A program made the translations under genes and the position numbers. Below are positions 35,667 through 46,998 of a stretch of DNA of 64,000 bases, in pieces; the stretch's first letter is position 1, and each line of letters begins with the position of its first letter. The stretch is from Populus alba (Eukaryota; Streptophyta; Magnoliopsida; Malpighiales; Salicaceae): contig NC_133302.1 of assembly GCF_005239225.2 (NCBI RefSeq), positions 1,550,001-1,614,000 of the forward strand, written 5' to 3'. The notes under the pieces were generated by a model that made no database searches, was not told the DNA's origin, and was given only the letters and a program-made list of their open reading frames with translations.

Positions 35667-36080
35667 AGCTTGGTACCTAAGCTAGCAGAAGCAGAAGACT
35701 TAGCAGTAATTCACTGCTGCATTATTTCTTTGTTTTTAGCTGAGACTATTATCTAGTGTAGGATATGTTTTTGATTTCTTTGTTAAGATTATCTAGGATA
35801 GAATTAACTTGTAATCATCTCCTTAAATAAAGGAGAAGAAGGCAGGCACGTTTCTAGTTATTGTTTTCCATTCAAATTCTGTTTCTTTCCCTTTATAAAT
35901 AAAGACTTGGGATGGCAGTAACCAACTACTCAATTCTGCTCTTTGTTCTTTATAATTGATAATCAAAGCTCTGTGTTTTTACTTAAGCATTTGTTCTTCT
36001 CAATCGTGAACTAAGTTCACTGTTCTTTTCTTTCATCAGTAAATGCAGGGCAGCCTTTTATAGTTCTTTACATTTCAACA
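35661..36080 (+). repeat. 3' LTR of NLR-2 copia
   Basis: The same 420 bp as 31067-31486 with one substitution seen by eye. It follows the stop codon of the RNase H frame by a few bases. Confidence 0.95.
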
Positions 36081-36085
36081 GTTTT

Positions 36086-37195
36086 CAGGTCATGTTTCCA
36101 AAGGACATTCAACAATTGATTATTGATAATAATGATGATGCAACAAGTTCATGCGATGTTTCCTCTCAAATAAAGTATGCAACTGATCTGGAGGTTATCA
36201 AGATTTTTAGTTGCAATAGCATGGAGAGCTTGGTTTCATCTTCTTGGTTCCGCTCTACTCCACTACCATCTCCATCTTACAACGGTATATTTTCTGGTCT
36301 TAAGAAGTTCTTTTGCATTGGATGTAGTAGTATGAAGAAGTTGTTCCCTCTTGTCCTGCTGCCAAACCTTGTAAAATTAGAAGAGATTAGAGTTGAAAAC
36401 TGTGAGAAGATGGAGGAGATAATAGGTGGAACAAGACCAAATGAAGAGGGGGTTATGGGTGAAGAAACTAGCAGCAGCAATATCGAATTCAAACTCCCAA
36501 AGTTAAGAAATATGGATTTGAGAGGATTACCAGAACTGAAAAGCATTTGTAGTGCAAAATTAATTTGCGATTCTATCGAAGGAATTGAAGTAAGATATTG
36601 CGAGAAGATGGAGGAGATAATAAGTGGAACAAGATCAGATGAAGAAGGGGTTAAGGGTGGAGAAAGCAACAGCTGTAGCATCACCGATCTCAAACTCACA
36701 AAATTAAGGAGTCTAACATTGATTGGTTTACCAGAACTCGGAAGCATTTGTAGTGCAAAATTGATTTGCGATTCTATCGAAGAAATTGATGTAAGATATT
36801 GCGAGAAGATGGAGGAGATAATAAGTGGAACAAGATCAGATGAAGAAGAGGTTAAGGGTGAAGAAAGCAACAGCTGTAGCATCACCGATCTCAAACTCAC
36901 AAAATTAAGGAATCTAACATTGATTGGTTTACCAGAGCTCAGAAGCATTTGTAGTGCAAAACTGATTTGCGATTCTCTCCAAATAATTGAAGTATGGAAT
37001 TGTGAGAAGCTGAAGAGGATGCCAATTTGTCTCCCCTTGCTTGAAAATGGCGAGCCATCTCCTCTCCCTTTTCTTCAATGCATCGTGGTATATCCAAAAG
37101 AATGGTGGGAGTCAGTAGTGGAGTGGGAGCATCCTAACGCTAAGGATGTCCTTCGTCCTGTTGTGAGGTTTTTGTCGAAGCATGTGTACGGATGA
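36086..37195 (+). CDS. NLR-2: C-terminal LRR region (369 codons)
   Basis: It continues the NLR-2 frame across the insertion: GGT TTT at 31061-31066, then CAG GTC ATG at 36086. LRRs of the poplar BED-NLR type follow ([28 protein letters not shown]). Three units of 67 residues (201 bp) repeat almost exactly, with [11 protein letters not shown] at about 36541, 36742 and 36943. The end is [14 protein letters not shown] with a TGA at 37193-37195. LRRs in such receptors bind ligand or restrain the NB-ARC. Cut off from its own promoter and N-terminus, this part is unlikely to make a functional protein by itself. Confidence 0.9.
   Translation, partial: QVMFPKDIQQLIIDNNDDATSSCDVSSQIKYATDLEVIKIFSCNSMESLVSSSWFRSTPLPSPSYNGIFSGLKKFFCIGCSSMKKLFPLVLLPNLVKLEEIRVENCEKMEEIIGGTRPNEEGVMGEETSSSNIEFKLPKLRNMDLRGLPELKSICSAKLICDSIEGIEVRYCEKMEEIISGTRSDEEGVKGGESNSCSITDLKLTKLRSLTLIGLPELGSICSAKLICDSIEEIDVRYCEKMEEIISGTRSDEEEVKGEESNSCSITDLKLTKLRNLTLIGLPELRSICSAKLICDSLQIIEVWNCEKLKRMPICLPLLENGEPSPLPFLQCIVVYPKEWWESVVEWEHPNAKDVLRPVVRFLSKHVYG
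36340..36975 (+). repeat. Intragenic 201-bp tandem repeat in LRR coding region
   Basis: Coding units of 201 bp are nearly identical (e.g. TTTGTAGTGCAAAATT.ATT at 36547, 36748 and 36949). They encode one [12 protein letters not shown] plus one GLPEL-type LRR each. The unit length is a multiple of three, so copy number can change without a frame break. Confidence 0.85.
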
Positions 37196-38498
37196 CAGTG
37201 CCCTTAATATAATAATAAATTAAGAGTAAGCATTGTTGTTTTAATTGGATTAATAAGCTTAAGCTATATGTCTACTTAATGACTGATGTGTTTATTATAT
37301 TAATAGGTTTGACCTGGAAGACATTTATTTAGAGAGTAGAACATCAAATGCAAGATAGTGGAGCATGCGATGTCATCCGTCCCTTTATGGAGTTTTCTTT
37401 ATGGAGTTTTCATTCGTAAGCATTCATATGAAACTCTTGTAATTAAAAGTAGCTCGCTCATATTAAAAAACTGATTGCCATGGTAAAATTCTTGTAGCAC
37501 TGGGACACATTGTAATGTTCATCATAATACTGTAATTATTTTTTTATCCTCCTAGCAAAAATACTTAAGCTTAATTATTTCACTATTTTGTTGAATCTGA
37601 TCTATATCTTAGGTTTTTTTTTTAAATTGATTTTTTTTTTTTATCTTTATACATTTGATTTATTAGAGGTTAGTTTTCATATCTTTATTTTTATTTTTTT
37701 TATGTTTAATTATTTCAATCTTATGCTCATGTTCATGATTATAAGTTTAATGTATTGACGGCGAGCAAAATAAATAAATAAAAATTTAACTTAGAATGTG
37801 AAAAATCCTTAAATATTATGGTGCAATAATACTGCACTATCAAACAAGTGAAATGAGACACTATTCAACACTTCAAAGAGCCATCAAACATTAAGGAATT
37901 TTTGGTGTATAAATATCTAAAATAAATTTTAAATTATCTGATTTATAATTTTTTATTTTAGATTAATTTTTTAATGTTTTTTTATTATTTTGATATATAA
38001 ATATCTAAAATAAGTTTTAAATATAAACAAATATTTTAAAATAAAAAATATTTTTAAAAACAAACGTCAACACACAAACACATACCATGGAGAAATTTAC
38101 AGCAGTGGTTCGTGGAAGATGCTGCCAACTTTCTCTGCTTAATGTTCAATGTATCTCATCAGTCCAAAACACGCTTCATTTCACAGTATCCTTTTCATGG
38201 ATACAATGAGTTGCCAGGGAAGATTACGTTGTTCACTGGTAATTTTTTTCCCATTTCACTAATATAAAACGAGAGCCTTGAAGAAGTGGTTGATGTATGA
38301 CTTCATATGACAAATCTGGTGAGCAATCTCATCACATTGATTAGAAAATGAGAAGATAAAATGAAGAAACATTTTGGAGGGGGAATTCAAAAAACAATAG
38401 GGAGAGGGCTTGGATGGATTTGCGAAGATGAAAATGACCCTCCGCTTTAAAGTTGTCTACAGGCTTGGATGGATTTCCTTAGCCTTGGCATTGCAAAT
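37196..38498. other. 3' flank of NLR-2; AT-rich, no gene
   Basis: The 3' UTR is probably within the first 250 bases (AATAAATTAAG near 37210). An AT-rich repeat at about 37905-38075 carries two copies of ATAAATATCTAAAATAA. No coding feature is seen. Confidence 0.5.
38099..38131 (+). repeat. Short direct repeat flanking 38.1-38.5 kb
   Basis: GTGGTTCGTGGAAGATGCTG occurs here and again at about 38508. The second copy runs straight into the LRR fragment, so the break that made NLR-3 seems to involve this short repeat. Confidence 0.8.
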
Positions 38499-38524
38499 TT
38501 GACAGTAGTGGTTCGTGGAAGATG

Positions 38525-39430
38525 CTGCCACCTGTTAAAGGAAAGGAAGAGGGTTGTTTGAGGAAGTTGGAAAGTTTGGTATGCCATTTTGAAGGTTACT
38601 CAGACTACGTGGAGTATCTCAAATCTCAGGATGAAACCAAATCACTAACCACATACCAAAATCGTCTAGGACCACTGGATAAGTCTCATTATGGTTATGA
38701 TTATGATTATGATGGTTGCAGAAGGAAAACAATTGTTTGGGGTAACTCGAGTATAGACAAAGATGGAGATTTTCAGGTCATGTTCTCGAAGGACATTCAA
38801 AAACTATACATTGATAATTATGATGATGCAACAAGTTTATGTGATTTTTAGTCTCTAATAAAGAATGCAACTAAACTGAAGTGTATCCACATTAGGGATT
38901 GCAATAACATTGAGAGCTTGGTTTCATCTTCTTGGTTCCGCTCTGCTCCACTACCATCTCCATCTTACAACGGTATATTTTCTGGTCTTAAACGGTTTAA
39001 TTGTTCTGGTTGTAAGAGCAAGAAGAAGTTGTTCCCTCTTGTCTTGCTGCCAAGCCTCGTAAACCTGAAATGGATTACAGTTAAAGGTTGTGAGAAAATG
39101 GAGGAGATAATAGATGGAACAAGACCAGATGAAGAGGGGGTTATGGGTGAATAAACCAGCAGCAGCAATATCGAATTCAAATTCCCAAAGTTAGGATATC
39201 TGAAATTGGAGGGATTACCAGAACTGAAAAGCATTTGTAGTGCAAAATTGATTTGCGATTCTATCAGAGTAATTGAAGTAGGAAATTGCGAGAAGATGGA
39301 AGAGATAATAAGTGGAACAAGACCAGATGAAGAAGGGGTTATGGGTGAAGAAAGCAGTAGCAGCGAGTTCAAACTCCCAAAGTTAAGAATGTTGGCATTG
39401 AGAGGATTACCAGAACTGAAAAGCATTTAG
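38525..39430 (+). pseudogene. NLR-3: LRR fragment with stop codons
   Basis: It begins abruptly at PVKGKEEGCLRKLESL, matching NLR-2 from about residue 755, and follows the NLR-2 C-terminal LRRs closely ([44 protein letters not shown]). TAG at 38849-38851 and TAA at 39152-39154 interrupt it. Homology ends at GLPELKSI with TAG at 39428-39430, in the middle of the tandem LRR unit. It lacks the BED, NB-ARC and C-terminus. Unlike NLR-2, it has no retrotransposon at GDFQVMF, so that site shows the uninterrupted arrangement. Confidence 0.9.
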
Positions 39431-40209
39431 AGAGCAACAACACATTTTAGCCAAATTCAACTACAAGGTTTTCTCTTATTAGACCTTTACGTTGTTTACA
39501 CTCCTCATTTTGCTGTTATCATCCCAACCTTAAAAACTTCCTTCTCTTATTTATTGATTCCTCTGTTATTTTATTTTATTTTATTTTTTGTTGGTAGGAA
39601 ATTATTTTAACTTATCTACTATCTTCATATTGAAAATAACAAGCTCTTGGGCATCTCTACTTAGACTACCAGATTAATTACTCAATTCTCATTATATTTT
39701 TCTGCAAGTTACGGTGTGCTAGATGGAAGCGATGCCAGAGCCCTCGCTTATAAGGAAGGAGATAGTTTTATCCATGCTAGCTGCTGACACAAGTACTGAA
39801 GTATGTTATATCTTCATTAATTTTAATTAATTTTCATTAGACTCAAGGAATTAAAGCAGTGTAATGTGAACACGTTGAATAGTTAGTGTGAATAAATAAA
39901 GCAGAAAGTGACAAAGTTTGCAGGGTGGTTCCATGAGAGTAATCATTGCACACAGTAAAATGGTAAGACGGACCTTACCCGTATTCTCTTCGCTGGTTTT
40001 GTACCTCCCCAATGGGGTACCTTGCACTTAGAGGAGCAGTAACGAGGACAATGTGAATAGTTCATCAAGAAATGTTGGCAGATTGATCTGTCCTGGCTAG
40101 GATTTAGAGGCTTTAAGTATGGATTTTGAATCATTCAGACTGTTTAGCATGAAGTGACATGAACACATTCATTCCTGTTACACAAGCATTTAAGGAAATG
40201 ATTTTTCAG
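39431..40209 (+). repeat. Intergenic DNA with M1/M2 module remnants
   Basis: M1-like (39768-39800) and M2-like (39835-39930) pieces recur here. The stretch TTGGGCATCTCTACTTAGACT...ACTCAATTCTCATTATATTTT at 39648-39702 returns at 41453-41506, inside the receptor-kinase pseudogene. No gene is seen. Confidence 0.6.
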
Positions 40210-42475
40210 GACCCATGCCACCTGATATTCAAAAACTGATCAATTTACAGAAACTGTAATACTTTTTCTTCATTTTCATGTTTATTGTTTATAGATCTTG
40301 TATCATATAATATTACTCATACTATGCCTACAGAACTTGGCAAGTTGGTCAACTTGACAGATATGTAAGCAGACACCTTTTCTTTTTTGTGTGTGTCGTT
40401 TAATCGAATTCACAGGTCTATGAACCCATAAAGCATTGATTACTCATCATTTTTCATGTCTTTATCCTTGGATTTACCTCGGCTGGGTGGTTTTCCCCAA
40501 CAGATATATAATCATCCTCTATAAGCACAGGAAATGTAGCTGGTTTTGATGAGAAAAAATCTCATATTTAACTTTCCGAGATTGTTTAGATCTTTGAATC
40601 TTCTATGCTGATAACTCAACCATGCACATGGATCAAATTCAGTGGAAATAATGTTAATGGAATTCTTTCAAATATTGTTTTACATACGTGTAATGTTCTT
40701 CATCTTTTTATCTAAATTTATTGTAAACAATATTACTTACAAAAACTGAGTTTGTATTTCTTTGACACCTTTTAGGAGGATGAATGATAATAATTTCTCA
40801 GGGAAGTTACCTGCTATCATCAGTAAATGAACACAGGTTCAGAAACTGTGAGTTTCCTACCTTAACCTCTTTATAATCCACCCTTTCCTTTTGTCTTAAT
40901 TTTTTTGATAACTGATGGATACTTTTGTTGTTCTATTTGTATTACAGTCATATACAAGCTTCCTCTCTTGAGGGGACTATACCTTCTAGCACTGCTTCCT
41001 TGACCAGACTAAGTGATTTGTAAGCAATCAGAATTTCTGAATTTTGTTTTTATGTCTTTTTAATGTGTTTATGACAGCATGATGTTATGTTTTATGATAC
41101 TCGTAGGAGGAGATTGGTGACTTAACAGAAAGAGGGTCTTCTTTCCCGCCATTGTGTAATATGGAATCCATAGAAACATTGTGAGTTGGAGTTCTTCTAC
41201 TTCTACTACCTTACAAGAAAAACTTTTTAACTGTGCTGTAGACCATCCAATCAACTGATATATTTGTAGCTAGTGTGTTACATTCTCAAGTACTAGGTGT
41301 AGGAACTGGAATGTGGTAGCCATAGAAACTGGGACAGTAGCTGGAGCAGTTTATGTTGCCCTTCTAGTACTTGGTGGCAAACTCTCTGCAGATAAAGGCA
41401 TTGGTATTTCTTTTGGGCTCCTTGTAAAAGGGGAACAAAAAATAGAAAGTTCTTTGGCATCTATACTTGGACTGCAAAATTAACTACTCAATTCTCATTA
41501 TATTTTCTTTGAAGATTTAAAATATTTTCTATGAATTCGCTAGCTCTTCAACATTTTCCTGTCAACTAGAATTACTCTGTTTAATATTCTTTTTAAGATA
41601 CTGAAAACAAAACAGAACTTTTTTTTTTTAACATTTGAATATTCTCTGACATCCAAAATTGCTGTCTGGCAGAGCTTAGGGATCTAGATCTTCAAACAGG
41701 ACTTTTCACACTAAAACTGATGAAAGCTGCTACCAAGAACTTCGATGCAGCAAACAATGTCGGGGAGGGTGTTTTTGCTTCTGTTTTCAAGGTAACTGAA
41801 TGTTTAATGTTTTCTCTCATCTGTCCTTACTACACTCTATAAGTTTGTGGTGGAAAAATAGCTGTAGCAATAGGTCAAATGTTCTCTATGAACTCTTTGG
41901 ATTCTTTCTAGTTTTAGATGTAGAACAGAAAATAATGAAAGCAGAGCAAATTATTAATTGTTAGCCATAAGTTTGAGGTGGGAACTTTCCATTATTGAAT
42001 GCAGGGTTCATTATCAGATGGAACTGTGATTGCAGTGATGCTGCTTTCCTCAAAATCTAAGCAAGGAAACCGTGAATTTGTGAATGAGATAGGAATGATA
42101 TCTGCGCTGCAACATCCAAATCGTTGTAGAGTTGTATGGATGTTGTCTTGGAGGAAACCAATTAATGCCGGTCCCGTGCTCTATTTGGTGAGTTAATTTC
42201 TTCCTTCCATCAGAAGCATTTTGTAAAATATTTGATGCTATTATTGGTTTAATGCTCATCGGAAAACATCACACGGTATCTGTAAGTGAACTAGCTATTC
42301 TTATGTTTCTTGTCAATTTTTCATCGTTGCTTGTAATGTTTCGTCAAATTCGCAAACTATTCAACCTGGCAAACAACATTTTGTTTTATCTGCCGAACAC
42401 ATTTTTTAGATGGACAAACATATATCTGCTTTTGTCGTTCTTTATTTCTGCTGAACTTCCTATACTCATTTTACC

Positions 42476-43829
42476 TGTGATGTTTTGTATTAAAGGGATA
42501 GGAAAAGCCTAGAAAGCCCTTGAAAGCTTAGATGTAGGAATAAATTAAATGAGGGGTATAGTAATAATTGGATAAATAGTTGATAAATATAAATAGGAAG
42601 TAAAAAAATAAAATAAATATAGAAATCTGATTTTGAGAGGAAGAGAATCGGCAGAAGTGAGAAAGGAAAGAAGAAGAAGAGAAAAGAGGGGAAAATAAGG
42701 GGAAAAAGGAAGAGAATTGGAGGAAATAAGTGAAAAAGATAAGATTTAGGTTGTTTAATGTGTATAATATGTTAATTAAGTTTTAATTTCAGTTTTTATG
42801 AATGTTAGGGTTTTGAGAATTTGTGTTTGATTTAAATTGATGAATTAAATTGAAGGTTAGGGGTTGATTGTTGTGTTTAATTGATGATTTAGTTGATTAT
42901 GGAAGATTATGATGATTTTGAGTTATAGAATTGTGTAAATGGTGAAAATTGAGTTAGAAATCAGGGGAGAACAGTGGGGTTTCTGTTAAAATCTGGACTG
43001 GAGGTTGAAGATGACGAAAATTCAGAAAATTACAGTTTAGTCCCCGAACTTTGGAAAATTACAAATTGGTCCCTGGAGCATATTCCGAGATTCTGAACAG
43101 AATAACATATGAATTATGGACATAATTACTGTATAGATAAGAGAATTTAACACTTTCAATTTAGTCCTCCAATTTGACAAAAAGTACGATTTGATCCTAA
43201 AAATTTAGTAAAACTCCAGAATGATCCCTAAAGCATAATGATACATCCTGGACAGAATTGAGGATTAATTAAGGTCAGAATTTCAGTATATTCATGGATT
43301 TATGACAAATTTCAGTTTGGTCCTCCATTTGATAAAAGTTACAATTTGGCCCTAAAAATATAGAAAAATTCCAGATTAGTCCCTATCTGTAATATTTAGC
43401 TTTTGCAGATTAGTTTGATGAATAATTAAGGGTTATTTAGTGAATTATTACCAATTTTATTAGTTGTTTTTATTATGGATTAGATTTCGGGAAAACCGTT
43501 AGATTTTGGGTTTTTAAGAAAATTGACTATAATATATAGGGTTACGGAATACACCCTTAGTTAAGTGTATTAAATAGATTAAATGTTCTTTCGAGTCGTT
43601 TTTGAATATGTTTCCTTTGTATTCAGATAATCCTGATATTCTACCGGCAGGACGTCAGTAGAATTTCCTTCGGTTTCAGCTTGTGTGTGTTGTTTGCTTT
43701 TGAGTCAGGTGAGTGGATAATTTTCCATATGCATGAGAAATATTATAAATATTTGATTTGTTAATATGAATTGGATCATGCTTCTTGATAATATATATGC
43801 TGATTATTATCCTTGATATGATAAAGCAT
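42476..43829 (+). repeat. 5' LTR of gypsy element, left part
   Basis: It matches 60121-61486. TATAAATA sits at 42589-42596. Degenerate phrases AATTTGGTCC / CAGTTTAGTCC recur several times. The part ends at the AGCAT target site of the inner element. Confidence 0.95.
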
Positions 43830-45799
43830 TGTCGCACCCAAAAAAAAATCAGCGCGCGGCGTCGGCTGGCGATTTTTTTATCGTTGTTGCGTTTTCTTGA
43901 ATTTGGTTTGTTGGAGTCGCCACCTAGTAATTGATTTCGGGCTACTAGGAAACCGGATGTACTGGTTTTGTCAGAGATTCGCGGGTAAGGGACTGGTTGT
44001 GGTTAGGGAAGGTATCAGCACCCCTAACGCACCCTACCTGAGGTAAGCTGCTTCGTGGCTTTGACGCGTTAAAGAAGTTTTAATAATTGTCTTTTCGTCG
44101 GAAATTAGAAATATCACTTACGTATAAGTTAATAATTCTTAACCGTGATCCGATCAAAATATTAAATTCTTCTTTAATCTATTTGCAATTTTTATCATTA
44201 AAAAATATGTACAAATAAATAAAACAAAATACAAACTCACACACATACACTTTCACTATTTTCTTTTCTTTTCTTTTTCTTTTCTTTTACATCCGTATTT
44301 ACAAAATACAACTAAAAATTCAATAATAAATAAAGAAATTACATTAAACGATTCTAAAATTACTAAACAACCCCTAAAACATCCTAAGGCTTCTAGAACA
44401 TGCAGGAACAGTGCTCGGGAACAGTGGCGGGAAGGTTGCTGGGGCAGAAATCAGTGGCGGCGCGTCTTCCCACGCGCCACCGCCACTGGCAGCGCGTGGG
44501 TTCACGCGCCGCCGCAAGAAAAACCGGCAACCAGGGCTGGATCGACTTCCTCTCAGCCTCCCAACGCCGGCGATGACCTGCAGAACAAAAAAGGGATCAA
44601 CACAGCAGTCGATTTTAACTTTTTTCTTAGTTTTTCAGATCTGTTTTTATTCTCTCTTCACTGTTTCGGGTCTGCTTCTTCTTGTCCGATCTGGCTTCTC
44701 CTTCTCTGTTTTCAGGTGGCTGGAAGTGCGTCTGTGTTTCGGTCAATGGCTGCGCAGCTGCTGGTGTCCAAATCGTCGGCTTCAGCTGGCTTTGCTGTTG
44801 CAGCCCGCGGCCACTGGAGCTGTTGCGGAGATGGGCGAGGTTGCTGGCGGCGTTGAGACGGAGGATCTGCGACCGACCAGTTGAAAGAGATGACCGGTCT
44901 TGGCTGGTCTGTGGCCGATCTGGTGGGTGTCGGTGCTGGTGCTGGTGCTGGTGCTGGTGCTGGTGCTGGTGCTGCTGCTACCACCGGTGGGGGGGGAACG
45001 GCTGGAGCTTGTCTGGTGTGGAGATGGCAGTGGAGAGGGGGAAACAACCGGGAAGAAGACAACGCCTTCGCTGCACAGGGCTGCTGTTTTGGCCGGTTGA
45101 GGGCTGGCTTCGGTTGCTCTTTGGCAGGGAAGAGGAGGTCGGCGGGAGGAGATGAAGGGGGTAACAGCGGCTGTGGATGAAGAGGATGAGAGGCTGAAGG
45201 AGGAAAAAAATAATCCGGGTGGATTTGGAAGGGCTGTTTGGCCGGTTTCCAAAGAAAAAAATTCAATTCGGGTGAGGGGCTGTGTGGGGGAGAAAAAAAT
45301 GAATTGGCTCCGGCGGCTGGGAAAAAATTCAAACCAGAGGGGGGGCGGCTGCTCTTCAAAAAAGATTAGGTTTAGGTTTTTTGTATTTTTTTGTGTTTCC
45401 AAAATTAACCCCCCTAATCTCAAAATTGCCCCCCTTTTCAAAAATCAGTTTAGCATGGTATTTATAGGAAAACTTTTGCTAGGTTTTTCAACTTGGTCCC
45501 TCAACTTCTTTCTTTTTGTAAATTTTGATTTTTTTTATTTTTTTGTATTTTTTGAAAACGAGCAATATCAACGTCGACTCAAAATGCGGAAAATCAATGA
45601 TTTAAAAATAACGCGTGAAAAGTCGAACGCGTTTGAAAAATCTTTTAACAATTTAAATTCTTTTTTAGACGACGTTGAAAATGCTAAAATGACGAGAATA
45701 TATAAAAAAACATATTTTTTTGGATTTTCATTGTTTTTCTCTATTTTTGGATTTTTTGAAAATATATCAAAAACATGGATCAAAAATTGGGTAGCAACA
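43830..45799 (-). repeat. 3' LTR (sense of element) of the LARD-like element
   Basis: 1970 bp, the partner of 52295-54262. It has one more 6-bp GGTGCT unit than the other copy (near 44935-44976), a few substitutions (CCACCGCCACTGGCAGC against CCATCGCCACTAGCGGC) and small poly-A/T length changes. TATAAATA on the minus strand is at 45459-45466. Confidence 0.9.
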
Positions 45800-45801
45800 G
45801 A

Positions 45802-45813
45802 TGCCCCCTCTTT
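45802..45813 (-). other. Polypurine tract of LARD-like element
   Basis: The minus strand reads AAAGAGGGGGCA two bases before the TGTTGCTACC start of the 3' LTR, where second-strand priming is expected. Confidence 0.75.
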
Positions 45814-45889
45814 ACAATGCTTACGAAGCAAAACTCCTCAAAATTTTGCATAGTAAGCTTTGTAAAGAAAACAAAAGGAAAATGATTTC

Positions 45890-46042
45890 ATTATCTTGGG
45901 CGACCTGCCCACACATACTCACCCTAGTCTATTTTCATGGGCGACCGACCCACACATACTCACCCAAATCTATTTTCAGGGGCGACCGACCCACACTCTC
46001 CCAATAGTCTATTTTCACGGGCGACCTACCCACACATTGGGT
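45890..46042 (-). repeat. Tandem array A (~40-bp units) in LARD-like element
   Basis: About four units share GGGCGACC.ACCCACAC and TAGTCTATTTTCA (plus-strand wording). It is the array closest to the polypurine tract. Confidence 0.85.
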
Positions 46043-46370
46043 TTACCTGAGATCCCATCTGGCGACCTCATTCAACTGGAACGAAAATATTGTGTAACTC
46101 GGTTAACCTGAAATCCCATCTGGCGATTCCCTTTAACCAAAGCTACATGAGATCCCATCTGGCGACCTCATTCAACATGGAACAAAATATGCATAACTCG
46201 GTTAACCTGAAATCCCATCTAGCGATTCCCTTTAACCAAAGCTACATGAGATCCCATCTGGCGACCTCATTCAACTGGAACGAAATATGCGTAACTCGGT
46301 TAACCTGAAATCCCATCTGGCGATTCCCTTTAACCAAAGCTACATGAGATCCCATCTGGCGACCTCATTC
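46043..46370 (-). repeat. Tandem array B (~105-bp units)
   Basis: About three units alternate GAGATCCCATCTGGCGACCT and GAAATCCCATCTGGCGATTC, with AACTCGGTTAACCT between them. Confidence 0.88.
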
Positions 46371-46998
46371 TGGTCTCATTGTACGGGTGACTAACCCTAG
46401 AAAAAAGCTGGTCTCATTGTACGGGTGACGAACCCTATATTGGTCTCATTGTACGGGTGACGAACCCTATGATGGTCTCATTGTACGGGTGACGAACCCT
46501 ATGTTGGTCTCATTGTACGGGTGACGAACCCTAGTGCTGCTGGTCTCATTGTATGGGTGACGAACCCTAGAAAACTGCTAGTCTCATTGTACGGGTGACT
46601 AACCCTGAAAAAAATGATGGTCTCATTGTATGGGTGACCGACCCAAGAAAAATGCTGGTCTCATTGTATGGGTGACCGACCCAACATGGAAAAAATGTGA
46701 ATAAGTGTGGTCACTGTAATGGGTGACCTATCCATGTGGAAAGAATATGAAAAGGTGGTCTCGTTGCGATGGGCGACCTACCCAAATAGAAAGAATGTGA
46801 TGTGCGGTCTCATTGTAATGGGTGACCTACCCAAAAAATAGAAAAAATATGAAGTGTGGTCTCATTGTAATGGGTGACCTACCCAGATGGAAAAATATGA
46901 TGAAGTGTGGTCTCATTGTCATGGGTGACCTACCCGGATGGAAAAAATGTGAAAAACACGGTCTCATTGTCATGGGTGACCAACCCAGGTGGAAAAAA
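46371..46998 (-). repeat. Tandem array C (~32-52-bp units, about 15 copies)
   Basis: Each unit carries TGGTCTCATTGTA.GGGTGAC followed by AACCCTA in the left units and CTACCCA plus GGAAAAAATATGA in the right ones. Unit length grows from 32 to about 52 bp along the array. The spacing is too irregular and the repeats too variable for a CRISPR, and the context is eukaryotic. Confidence 0.9.

Larger units (their letters stand above)
31067..36080 (+). mobile_element. Young Ty1/copia retrotransposon inserted in NLR-2
   Basis: The 5014-bp element is flanked by GTTTT target duplications (31062-31066 and 36081-36085). The LTRs are both 420 bp (31067-31486 and 35661-36080). By eye they differ at a single base (CAAAACTCT against CAAAGCTCT), so the insertion is recent. 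The primer site TGGTATCAGAGC lies at 31489-31500 and the purine tract AAGGAGGAG just before 35661. Domain order gag-PR-INT-RT-RH is that of Ty1/copia. The coding region is broken by several frameshifts. Confidence 0.96.

Noticed and set aside
36277..36948. 223-codon minus-strand frame with internal repeats
   Set aside because: Exact antisense of the tandem LRR coding units; the repetition comes from the LRRs.
44411..45853. Several overlapping 100-230 codon frames on both strands
   Set aside because: They sit in a GC-rich LTR segment with a GGTGCT microsatellite, show no domain, and are repeated only because the LTR is.
46371..46998. CRISPR-like array of ~15 repeats
   Set aside because: Repeats are imperfect, unit length drifts, spacers are not unique, and it lies inside a plant LTR element next to a polypurine tract.
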